Shown here one piece after another: positions 18,499 through 26,723 of a stretch of DNA of 33,114 nt. The stretch comes from JBGPYB01 sp041493035 (GTDB lineage Bacteria; Acidobacteriota; Vicinamibacteria; Fen-336), in NCBI GenBank assembly GCA_041493035.1, contig JBGPYB010000035.1:1-33114 (forward strand). The letters run 5' to 3'. Under the pieces are notes generated by a model. It was given only the letters and a program-made list of their open reading frames with translations. It was not told where the DNA came from and did not search any database. Positions within the stretch are counted from its first letter, which is position 1; the number at the start of each line of letters is the position of its first letter. Position numbers and translations under genes: made by a program.

Positions 18499-18517
18499 TC
18501 GGGGCGTGAGCTCCGCC

Positions 18518-18523
18518 GGAGGG
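18518..18523 (+). promoter_or_regulatory. Ribosome-binding site for a TTG start
   Basis: GGAGGG, 8 bases before TTG 18532. It is the strongest Shine-Dalgarno site in the operon and decides the rare TTG start of the PGM1-like ligase. Confidence 0.65.
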
Positions 18524-18531
18524 AACGAAGC

Positions 18532-20091
18532 TTGATCCCGAAACCTCCCTTCGCCTTCGACCTCACACTCGAGCACGAGATCGCCGAGTTCGAGCGCCTC
18601 AAGCCCCGTCTCGACGAGGTCTGGGAAGTCCTGATGATGCGGGAGGAGGAACCCCACACCTCGGTGGTCGTCCCGTCCCTCACCCTGGACCAGAGCGAGC
18701 TACGCAAGCTCTCGGGAGCGAGCTTCTACGAGGAGCGACTCCTCTTCCTCCTGATCCGCCTCAGGAACCCCCGGGCGCGAGTCGTCTACGTAACCTCGCA
18801 GCCCGTACATCCGATCATCCTCGAGTACTACTTCCAGTTTCTCGCTGGGATTCCGGCCAGCCACGCCCGGGCGCGTCTCACCCTGCTCTGCGCCGACGAT
18901 GCCTCGCCGCGCTCGCTGACCGAAAAGATCCTCGAGCGGCCTCGCCTCATTGAGCGCATCCGCGCGGGGATCCAGGACCGCGGGCGGGCTTATCTCACCG
19001 TCTTCAACTCGACGCCCCTCGAGCGAAAGCTCGCCGTGCTCCTGGGGATTCCCCTGAACGGCGTCGACCCCAACCTCATCCACCTCGGGACCAAATCGGG
19101 CAGCCGGAAGGTCTTCCGGGAAGCCGGAGTCGATCTACCCCTCGGAACCGAGGACCTGCGTACTGAGTACGAGGTGGAGACGGCCCTCGCGGAGCTTCGG
19201 AAAGAGCGGCCCGGCCTGAAGCGCGCCGTCGTCAAGCTGAACGACAGCTTCTCCGGCGAGGGAAACGCGATCTTTCGCTACCCCGATTCCGACACGCCCG
19301 GAGCGATCCGTGACGAGTTACGTCAGCTCGAGTTCTCGGTCCCGACCGAAACCCCCGACATCTACTTCGACAAGTTCGCGCGGATGGGTGGCGTGGTCGA
19401 GGAGTTCATCGAGGCTCCCGAGAAAGCCTCGCCCTCCGCCCAGCTCCGCATCAGCCCGAAAGGAGAGGTCGTCGCGATCTCCACCCACGACCAGATCCTC
19501 GGCGGGCCGAGCAACCAGGTTTTTCTCGGCTGTAGCTTTCCGGCCCACGATGACTACCGAGTCCGGATTCAGGAGGCGAGCCTCTGCATCGGCCGGGTCA
19601 TGGCGAACTACGGGGTGGTGAGCCGCTTTGCCACGGATTTTCTCGTGACGCGAGGGGGCCCCGACGACGAGTGGAAGGTCCATGCACTGGAGATCAACCT
19701 GCGGATGGGAGGAACGACTCATCCGTATCTGGCGCTCCAGTTCCTCACGGGAGGTCAGCTCGATCCCGAGAGCGGACTCTTTCTTTCACCCAGCGGTCAC
19801 GCCAAGTACTACCGGGCCACCGACAATCTCCGCTCCGAGAACTACCGTGGCCTGCTCCCAGAGGACCTTATCGACATCCTCACCATGAACAAGCTGCACT
19901 ACAGCCACGGAACGGAGTCCGGCGTTCTCTTCCACCTGATCGGCGCTCTCTCGGAATTCGGAAAGCTCGGGGTGACCGCCATCGCCAACAGCCGCGAAGA
20001 AGTGGACGACCTCTATCGCCGCACTCTCGCGATCCTGGACCGCGAGACCTCGTACGGCCGCCCCCACGAATCCCTCGGCCCTCAGGGCTGA
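18532..20091 (+). CDS. PGM1-like ATP-grasp peptide ligase
   Basis: A 519-residue protein resembling the family of PGM1, the ATP-grasp ligase of pheganomycin biosynthesis that couples a non-proteinogenic amino acid to peptides. Residues about 45-190 form a pre-ATP-grasp domain (SVVVPSLTLDQSELRKLSG, YEERLLFLL, VYVTSQPV). The ATP-grasp core follows with GTKSGSRKVFREAGVDLPLG, Lys235 in VVKLNDSFSGEG and the metal ligands Glu387 and Asn389 in LEINLRMGG. Residues about 400-519 match the family's C-terminal part. The start is TTG with a strong GGAGGG site, 33 bases after the preceding stop. As last gene of the operon it probably adds the final residue to an amide product. Family membership rests on motif and layout recall; the substrate is unknown and need not resemble pheganomycin. 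Confidence 0.82.
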   Translation: MIPKPPFAFDLTLEHEIAEFERLKPRLDEVWEVLMMREEEPHTSVVVPSLTLDQSELRKLSGASFYEERLLFLLIRLRNPRARVVYVTSQPVHPIILEYYFQFLAGIPASHARARLTLLCADDASPRSLTEKILERPRLIERIRAGIQDRGRAYLTVFNSTPLERKLAVLLGIPLNGVDPNLIHLGTKSGSRKVFREAGVDLPLGTEDLRTEYEVETALAELRKERPGLKRAVVKLNDSFSGEGNAIFRYPDSDTPGAIRDELRQLEFSVPTETPDIYFDKFARMGGVVEEFIEAPEKASPSAQLRISPKGEVVAISTHDQILGGPSNQVFLGCSFPAHDDYRVRIQEASLCIGRVMANYGVVSRFATDFLVTRGGPDDEWKVHALEINLRMGGTTHPYLALQFLTGGQLDPESGLFLSPSGHAKYYRATDNLRSENYRGLLPEDLIDILTMNKLHYSHGTESGVLFHLIGALSEFGKLGVTAIANSREEVDDLYRRTLAILDRETSYGRPHESLGPQG

Positions 20092-20117
20092 CGTCCGGAC
20101 GGGAACGGAAACGGAAA

Positions 20118-20144
20118 CCACGGAGACACGGAGATCACGGAGAG
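20118..20144 (+). repeat. Three tandem 9-base CACGGAG units
   Basis: CCACGGAGA, CACGGAGAT and CACGGAGAG follow one another directly with a 9-base period. The first 16 bases (20118-20133) are the exact reverse complement of 20292-20307. Confidence 0.85.
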
Positions 20145-20283
20145 AAATGAAATGGGCACGCCCTTAAAAAGAACTTCATACAGCCAGTGTCCGAGATCGT
20201 CGCCGCACCCAAAGTGCAACGTCGTGGGACGGACCACGACCACACTTGCTGGCCTCCTTGACGGAACGCCTCGGCTCGTTTCC

Positions 20284-20307
20284 CTCCGTGCCTCCGTGTC
20301 TCCGTGG
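20284..20307 (-). repeat. Inverted copy of the CACGGAG array
   Basis: Read on the minus strand it is CCACGGAGA, CACGGAGG, CACGGAG, so periods of 9 and 8. Bases 20292-20307 pair perfectly over 16 bases with 20118-20133, with a 158-base interior that could be looped out or be the body of a small element. Confidence 0.85.
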
Positions 20308-20390
20308 TCTTCTTTCGTTTCGATCCCTCTTGCAGCATCTGTTCCTTGGTCACGACCTCGCCAAGAAATGGACCCCTCTCCTTACTCCAA

Positions 20391-20419
20391 CTTCTCTGAG
20401 CCCCTGTGTCTCTGTGGTT
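20391..20419 (-). repeat. Diverged third copy of the CACGGAG/CACAGAG array
   Basis: On the minus strand it reads AACCACAGAGACACAGGGGC followed by TCAGAGAAG: the same phase and opening as the other two copies, with G-to-A changes. It ends about 12 bases beyond the cca stop codon. Confidence 0.7.
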
Positions 20420-20430
20420 GATGTTTCAGG

Positions 20431-21822
20431 TCAGGCGTCGAGGAGCCGCCGAGCTTCGGCCTTGGCCTCGGCGGGCGTCGTGATGGCGCCGTCGAGCTGG
20501 CGCTCGTAGACAGCGCGTAGGATTTCGCCGACCCGCGGGCCAGGGGCGACGCCCAGGGCGAGAACATCTCGCCCTAGCAGCAGCGGGTTCGGCGGGCGCA
20601 CGGCCACGTCGAGCTGCTGCACCTTCGCGCGAAACCACTCCATCGCCACCGGCTCGAAGCGTCCCGGTGATCGCCCGAGGCAGTCGGCCCGTGCCACGCG
20701 GTAGAGGAGATCCGGCTCGCACTTGCGCGCCAGGCGACGAATGGCGCCGTCGCTGACCCGGTCGCGGTCGTCGTAGAGCTGGCCGGGCTTCAAGTGGTTG
20801 GCCACCAGGGCCACGATCTGCTCGCGCAGGGCGTAGCCCTGAAGGGAGTGGACGTTCCAGCGATCGAGAAGCGCCAGCGTCGGCGCCACGCCGGCCTCCT
20901 CGTGGCCCCGCGACCTGACCCGGTCGTCCTCGAAGCGAGTCGTTGCCGGCTTGCCGACATCGTGGCAGAGCGTTCCGAGCATCACGGCCAGAGCCCGCGG
21001 CCGATCCAGATCCTGCACGAGAGCCGACGCCTGATCGAGGGCTTGCAGCGTGTGGGTCCAGACGTCTCCCTCGGGATGCCAGCCGGGGTCTTGAGGCGTG
21101 TCGGCCAACGGAAGAAGCTCGGGTGCCAGGGTCTCGAGCATCCGCCACTCGCGGAGAAGGGCGAAGCCGAGGGAAGGACGGCGGGCCTTCAGGAGAAGCT
21201 TCTCGACCTCGCCGAAAACGCGCTCGGCGGGAAGCTCCGCAAGCGGCATCGCCGCGGCCAGGCGCGCCGTCTGCTCCTCGACACTCAGCTCGAAGCGGGC
21301 GGCAAGCTGAACGGCGCGAAGAGCCCGCAGCGGATCGTCACCAAAGGTGGCTGCGTCGACAGCCCGCAGAACGCGCGCTTCGAGATCGCGACGACCACCC
21401 TGCGGATCGAGGATCTCGCCCGTCTCGGGGTCGAGGAGCATCGCGTTGATGGTGAAGTCGCGACGCCGGGAGGCCTCTTCGATCGACATCGCCGGATCCC
21501 CCACGACGGCGATCCCACGATGCCCAGGACCGGTCTTCGAGTCGCGCCTCGGGATCGACACGTCGACGGCGCCCGCGACGCCTTCGATTCCCGACAGCTT
21601 GTAGACGGTGAAGGCCTGGCCCACGGCGTCGACACGTCCGAGGCCGCGGAGGCTCTCTTGGAGGCGCGCCGGGGCAAGGCCGTAGACCTCGACGTCAAAG
21701 TCGGTCAGCGGCAAGCCGAGGATCGCGTCGCGCACCGCGCCACCGACGAAGTACGCGCGGCCACCGGCCTCGGCGAGGACGGCGAGGACGCGCCGCAGCC
21801 CGGCCGGGATCGGGAGAGGCAC
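20431..21822 (-). CDS. cca: CCA-adding tRNA nucleotidyltransferase with HD domain
   Basis: A 463-residue class II nucleotidyltransferase that adds or repairs the 3' CCA end of tRNAs. The N-terminal catalytic part has FVGGAVRDAILG (25-36), the metal ligands Asp41 and Asp43 in TDFDVEVYG, and RRRDFTINAML; the neck has RALRAVQLAARFELS. The C-terminal half has an HD-type segment (LCHDVGKPATT, HEEAG), typical of bacterial enzymes with 2',3'-cyclic phosphodiesterase or phosphatase activity. From sequence alone it could instead be an A-adding enzyme or act on both CC and A. The start is GTG 21822, 4 bases after the stop of the PilZ regulator. It ends an eight-gene same-strand run and reaches into the repeat-bearing interval. 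Confidence 0.9.
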   Translation of the reverse strand: MPLPIPAGLRRVLAVLAEAGGRAYFVGGAVRDAILGLPLTDFDVEVYGLAPARLQESLRGLGRVDAVGQAFTVYKLSGIEGVAGAVDVSIPRRDSKTGPGHRGIAVVGDPAMSIEEASRRRDFTINAMLLDPETGEILDPQGGRRDLEARVLRAVDAATFGDDPLRALRAVQLAARFELSVEEQTARLAAAMPLAELPAERVFGEVEKLLLKARRPSLGFALLREWRMLETLAPELLPLADTPQDPGWHPEGDVWTHTLQALDQASALVQDLDRPRALAVMLGTLCHDVGKPATTRFEDDRVRSRGHEEAGVAPTLALLDRWNVHSLQGYALREQIVALVANHLKPGQLYDDRDRVSDGAIRRLARKCEPDLLYRVARADCLGRSPGRFEPVAMEWFRAKVQQLDVAVRPPNPLLLGRDVLALGVAPGPRVGEILRAVYERQLDGAITTPAEAKAEARRLLDA

Positions 21823-21826
21823 GCCT

Positions 21827-22549
21827 TCAGTCTCGGGGTTTCAGCAGCTCGGCCAGGGCGCCCTCGTCATCGGCGGAAAGTCCCTGGAACGTCAGACCGT
21901 GGGCGAAGCCGCGGGGAGCGGTTCCGCGCCAGCGGATCTGGCCGTCGAGGCTCAAGGGAAAGCCTCCGGCGGGACTGTGGAACGCGATCCGAACCGAGTC
22001 CTCCACTTCGAGGGGGACGCCCAGGTCCACCTGCGCGCCGCCGAGGCCCAGGTTCACGAGCTCTCCCAAGGCGATCGGAGCCCGCTCCTTCGACAGCACC
22101 TTGACGTCCACCATGAGGGCTCGTCGCGGGCTGCGTCGCCGCTCGTCGGCGACCGTGGAGCGTCGCACTCCCGACATGAGCACCTTCTGGCACGTGGCCA
22201 CGAGCTCATGGAAGCGGAACGGCTTGAAGACGTACGCCGCCGCTCCCTCGCGGACGCCACGGGCGAAAGACCCGTAGTCGGCGCGAGCAGTGACGACGAC
22301 GACGGGAGGCGCGTCGGGGACATGACGCAAGTGCTCCAGGACCCCCCAACCATCGATCCCAGGCATCATGAGGTCGAGCACCAGGAGGTCGGGACGGTGC
22401 GCTCCCATCTTCTCGATGGCCTCACCGCCGTCCGAGGCGGAGTCGACCTCGTATCCGACGTCCTTCAGGATGCGGCAGACGAGAACCTGGACATCCTCCT
22501 CGTCGTCCACGACGAGGATTCGCTTGGCCTTCGCCAGCGTCTCAATCAC
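21827..22549 (-). CDS. Response regulator with receiver and PilZ domains
   Basis: A 240-residue protein. Residues 8 to about 125 are a receiver domain with the acidic pair Asp15/Asp16, phospho-acceptor Asp59 in LLVLDLMMPG, Thr87 and Lys109, so phosphorylation should be possible. Residues about 135-235 are a PilZ domain: RRRSPRRA supplies the RxxxR c-di-GMP motif, and NLGLGGAQVDL corresponds to the (D/N)xSxxG motif, with glycine where serine is usual. It probably merges phosphorelay and c-di-GMP signals to control motility or surface behaviour through protein contacts, since no DNA-binding domain exists. The start is GTG 22549, 6 bases after a TGA-TATTCT extended -10. No histidine kinase is adjacent; the diguanylate cyclase at 11162 may be a functional relative. 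Confidence 0.9.
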   Translation of the reverse strand: MIETLAKAKRILVVDDEEDVQVLVCRILKDVGYEVDSASDGGEAIEKMGAHRPDLLVLDLMMPGIDGWGVLEHLRHVPDAPPVVVVTARADYGSFARGVREGAAAYVFKPFRFHELVATCQKVLMSGVRRSTVADERRRSPRRALMVDVKVLSKERAPIALGELVNLGLGGAQVDLGVPLEVEDSVRIAFHSPAGGFPLSLDGQIRWRGTAPRGFAHGLTFQGLSADDEGALAELLKPRD

Positions 22550-22555
22550 GGCGGG

Positions 22556-22561
22556 AGAATA
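22556..22561 (-). promoter_or_regulatory. Extended -10 promoter before the PilZ response regulator
   Basis: TATTCT on the minus strand, preceded by TGA (TGn extension), 6 bases before GTG 22549. It sits directly after the cyclophilin stop and could give separate leaderless expression of the regulator and cca within the longer run. Confidence 0.45.
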
Positions 22562-23101
22562 TCATGGGCGGATCGTGACCTTCATCTCGACCCGGTCTTT
22601 CGCCTTGTCCCCCACGACCGGCGTCTCGCCGATCTTGTCGACGACGTCCATCCCTTCGGTCACCTCGCCGAAGATCGTGTATTGCCCGGTGAGAGACGGC
22701 TGATCGAAGAGGCAGACGAAGAACTGGTCACCGGCGCTGTCGGGCTGACGCGGGCGCAGCACCGCCGCGACGCTGCCACGGACCATCGGCCGAGACGAGA
22801 ACTCGGCCTTGAGCACGCCCAGGCCGCCCGTTCCATACAGGGCTGCCTTCTTGGGATCCTTCGACAGAGGGTCGCCTCCCTGGATGATGGCGTGAGAGAT
22901 GATTCGGTGGAAGGTCGTGCCGTCGAATCCCCCCGCCTTCGCCGTCTTCAGGAAGTGCTTGACATGGAGCGGCGCTGCATCGGGAAGAAAGTGGATCACG
23001 AACGACCCTTGAGGCGTCTCCACGACGGCGTCGTCCGCCCTGGTCGAGGCCCCGGAAATGGCCAGGGCCAGGCCGATGGAGAGACCGGCAACCCTACTCA
23101 T
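22562..23101 (-). CDS. Exported cyclophilin-type peptidyl-prolyl cis-trans isomerase
   Basis: A 179-residue cyclophilin with an N-terminal signal peptide (MSRVAGLSIGLALAISGAST, cleavage near TRA-DD), so it helps proline isomerisation of proteins in the periplasm. The catalytic arginine is Arg66 in FHRIISHAIIQGGDP; GDQFFVCL and LTGQYTIFGEV are the usual active-site and structural segments. The length fits a single-domain bacterial enzyme. Its ATG overlaps the last 8 bases of the PfkB gene and has a GGAGGGAGAG ribosome-binding region within that gene's end, so translation is coupled. It is followed after 12 bases by the PilZ regulator. Confidence 0.92.
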   Translation of the reverse strand: MSRVAGLSIGLALAISGASTRADDAVVETPQGSFVIHFLPDAAPLHVKHFLKTAKAGGFDGTTFHRIISHAIIQGGDPLSKDPKKAALYGTGGLGVLKAEFSSRPMVRGSVAAVLRPRQPDSAGDQFFVCLFDQPSLTGQYTIFGEVTEGMDVVDKIGETPVVGDKAKDRVEMKVTIRP

Positions 23102-23954
23102 CCCACTCTCCCTCCTCGATGAGGCGTTCGCGAATCGCGAGTCGCCTCAAGACCTCCGCGCGGTCCCCGATTCCCGCGGCTCCCTCCTCCTCGACCACGC
23201 ACGAGGCGGCGCAGGCGGCGAAAGCCGAGGCTTCGAGGGCGTCGTGCGTCTCATGGTAGCGCACGAGGAAGGCGGCGGCGAAGACGTCGCCGGCGCCCGT
23301 CGGATCCACCTCCTCGCGAGGGAGAGTCGGAATCTCGTGGTGACCGTCGCGGGTGTGGAGGATCAACCCCTGCCATCCCCGCGTGAGGGCGACCATGGGC
23401 ACCGTGGCGAGAAACCCGCGGGCGCGCGCTGCGGCCCCGGGCATGTCGCGGTCGGAGAGAAAGAGGACGTGGACTCCGGCCAGGTCGCCGCTCAGGCTCG
23501 TCCATTCCCGCGGCGAGACTCCGCCGTCGGCGTCGAACGCCCGGAGCCATCCCTGGGCCTGGGCCCCGACGAGGCCCGCCTCGAACGCGGTGGCGAAACC
23601 GGCACCGACCTCGCCCGCCACGGGTCCAAGGAGGAGCGCATCCGGGTTTCGCCAGGCATCGGGAAGGATGGACAAATCGATGTCGGCCGCACGCGACGAG
23701 AGGACCTGGCTGCGCTCGCCGGCGGCGTCGTACAGGTTCTGGAAACGCGTCGTGGCGGCCGACGCCCCTACGAAGGCGGTGATCCCGGGAAGGTCACGCT
23801 CGGGAGCGAAATCGCGGCCGGCTGACGTGAGGACCGCCGCGTCCCAACCGAGCCGCTGCGCCGCGAGCGCTGCGTACGCCGCCGAGCCGCCGAGCACTTC
23901 GCCTCCACGAACCTTGTCCCAGGTGACGTGGCCGACGGCCAGCAGTCGCGGCAT
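23094..23954 (-). CDS. PfkB-family carbohydrate/nucleoside kinase
   Basis: A 286-residue ribokinase-fold enzyme. The N-terminal GGSAAYAALAAQRLGW segment and the C-terminal DPTGAGDVFAAAFL signature with catalytic base Asp223 are clear. The N-terminal half is compact and lacks the long lid of ribokinase, so the substrate may be a nucleoside, a small sugar or an inositol-like compound; this cannot be decided. A longer open frame reaching 25082 exists, but its extra part is antisense-like Arg/Pro-rich sequence overlapping purF. ATG 23954 gives MPRLLAVGHVTWDKV, the expected first beta strand, 11 bases after the purF stop. Adjacency to purF makes a purine-nucleoside substrate an attractive but unproved idea. 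Confidence 0.85.
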   Translation of the reverse strand: MPRLLAVGHVTWDKVRGGEVLGGSAAYAALAAQRLGWDAAVLTSAGRDFAPERDLPGITAFVGASAATTRFQNLYDAAGERSQVLSSRAADIDLSILPDAWRNPDALLLGPVAGEVGAGFATAFEAGLVGAQAQGWLRAFDADGGVSPREWTSLSGDLAGVHVLFLSDRDMPGAAARARGFLATVPMVALTRGWQGLILHTRDGHHEIPTLPREEVDPTGAGDVFAAAFLVRYHETHDALEASAFAACAASCVVEEEGAAGIGDRAEVLRRLAIRERLIEEGEWDE

Positions 23955-23965
23955 AAGGGCGGCGG

Positions 23966-25396
<1,431 letters not shown>

Positions 25397-25406
25397 GGAA
25401 AGCTTG

Positions 25407-25412
25407 ATTCTA
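25407..25412 (-). promoter_or_regulatory. -10 box before purF overlapping the permease stop
   Basis: TAGAAT on the minus strand; its first three bases are the permease TAG stop. It lies 10 bases before ATG 25396, giving a leader of only a few bases. It resembles the arrangement at 17353-17358. Confidence 0.4.
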
Positions 25413-26723
25413 GCGCATCGGTGAGCGGCGCCGCAGGAACCGCGTGACGGCGTAGAGGACAGGCCCCGCCAGGAGGAACCCGAGCCCGAGCCACGCCCGG
25501 TCGCGTTTGGTGAACACGAGCAGCGCGGTCCACGTCACGGCCGGCACGAGCACGTTCAGCCAAAGGCCCACCTGGCCGCCCGGGATCCGGAACCCTTCGC
25601 CTCCTTCGGGTTCGCTGCGCCGGGCGCGAACGACCGCGAAGTGGATGAGCATCGTGTAGGCGCCTGCCAGCCAGGAGTCGGCTATGAGCAGATCTTCGAA
25701 CGGCAGGGCCGCCATGATCGCGTAGAGGACGCCGTACGAGAGCAGCACACGGTGCGGCGTGCCGAAGCGCGGGTGAAGCTTCCGGAGGGCGCCCGGAAGG
25801 TAGCCGTCGTCCGCGAGCGCCCACACGAGCCGCGACCACCATACGCCATACGCCAGGAAGATGACGGAGTAACTCGCGACGCTGCCGAGGAAGAGCCACT
25901 GGCCCAGCGCCTTTCCACCGAGGGCGTAGCCGCCGGTAGCGAACTGGCCCGACGTCCACGTGGCCCAGTCGGAACTCGTGGCCAGCAGCGCGATCGTGGG
26001 GAGCGCATAGCTCAGGACCACGAGAGGCGTCACGACGGCGATGGCGAGCGGGATGGCGCGCTTGGGGTTCTCGACCTCCTCGGCGGCAGTCGAGACCTCG
26101 TAGTAGCCGGAGTAGAGCCACATCGAGAGTGCGAGACCTGTGCCGATCAACTCGCCCGGAGTCGTGTCGGGGGCGGCGAAGGGGACCAACGGGTTGCTGT
26201 GCCAGTGGAGGAGAGCGGCCCCGATCAGCCACACGAGCGGCGCCAGGAGGAAGGCGTTCAGCAGGACGGCGGCGCGACCGGCGATCTCGATGCCCCGGTA
26301 GTTCAGGAGAGTCAGGACCGAGATGAGCACCACCGCGAGCAGCCATTGCTCGAACCGCGTGAGCGACGGGACGAAGTGGGCGATGCCGCGGGCGAACAGG
26401 ACCGGGTAGAGCGCGTTGTCGAGGAAGGATGAGAAGAGGCTCCAGATTCCGGCGAGATAGCCCGGGAACTCGCCGAGGTAGGTCTGAACCCAGCGATAGT
26501 AGCCGCCGGCCACGGGACGCCGGCTCGAAAGCTCGGCCGAGGCGAAGGCCATGGGCACGCCCCAGAGCCACGGCGTGACGAACAGCATCACGATGAAGAG
26601 GCCAGGCCCGATCTCCGCGATGTAGTTCTCCATCCCGTAGGGTCCGCCACAGGCGGAGGCGTAGAGGAGCCCCACGAAGGCGAGGAGGCCGGCGCGAGCC
26701 CGGACCGTCTCGCCCTGGATCAC
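25410..26723 (-). CDS. APC-superfamily amino acid/polyamine permease
   Basis: A 437-residue inner-membrane transporter with about 12 hydrophobic segments. Helix 1 has the broken GLLYASACGGPYGMEN glycine motif of APC permeases, followed by ELSSRRPVAGGYYRWV, the usual helix 2/3 region. YYEVSTAAEEVENPKRAIP is the conserved segment near helix 6. The substrate is probably an amino acid or amine; nothing narrows it further. The ORF stays open to 26951, but the upstream part is antisense-type sequence within the acyl-CoA synthetase gene. GTG 26723 gives a short cytoplasmic tail then helix 1, and overlaps the synthetase stop as GTGA, so the two are translationally coupled. This places an amino acid importer in an operon with acyl-CoA enzymes, compatible with branched-chain or other amino acid catabolism. 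Confidence 0.87.
   Translation of the reverse strand: MIQGETVRARAGLLAFVGLLYASACGGPYGMENYIAEIGPGLFIVMLFVTPWLWGVPMAFASAELSSRRPVAGGYYRWVQTYLGEFPGYLAGIWSLFSSFLDNALYPVLFARGIAHFVPSLTRFEQWLLAVVLISVLTLLNYRGIEIAGRAAVLLNAFLLAPLVWLIGAALLHWHSNPLVPFAAPDTTPGELIGTGLALSMWLYSGYYEVSTAAEEVENPKRAIPLAIAVVTPLVVLSYALPTIALLATSSDWATWTSGQFATGGYALGGKALGQWLFLGSVASYSVIFLAYGVWWSRLVWALADDGYLPGALRKLHPRFGTPHRVLLSYGVLYAIMAALPFEDLLIADSWLAGAYTMLIHFAVVRARRSEPEGGEGFRIPGGQVGLWLNVLVPAVTWTALLVFTKRDRAWLGLGFLLAGPVLYAVTRFLRRRSPMR

Larger units (their letters stand above)
20092..20430. other. Gene-free interval with CACGGAG-type repeats
   Basis: A convergent interval of 339 bases between the PGM1-like ligase and cca. I see no credible gene, tRNA or strong terminator; the short frames inside are composed of repeat sequence. 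It holds three copies of a 7-9 base CACGGAG-related unit array (20118-20144 on plus; 20284-20307 and 20391-20419 on minus). A GGAAC/GGAAAC run precedes the first, and a CGTCCGGACG palindrome is at 20092-20101. Confidence 0.7.

Noticed and set aside
16252..20091. Classical glutathione biosynthesis
   Set aside because: GCS2 alone could suggest gamma-glutamylcysteine, but the partner is not a standard glutathione synthetase and two other amidoligase-type genes are present.
20118..20307. CRISPR array or insertion sequence
   Set aside because: Units are 8-9 bases without spacers, and no transposase or cas gene is near; it is a short tandem repeat with inverted copies.
20152..20421. Small open frames in the repeat-bearing interval (e.g. 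89 and 87 residues, plus strand)
   Set aside because: They are made largely of the CACGGAG repeat complement, have no ribosome-binding site and no protein-like composition.
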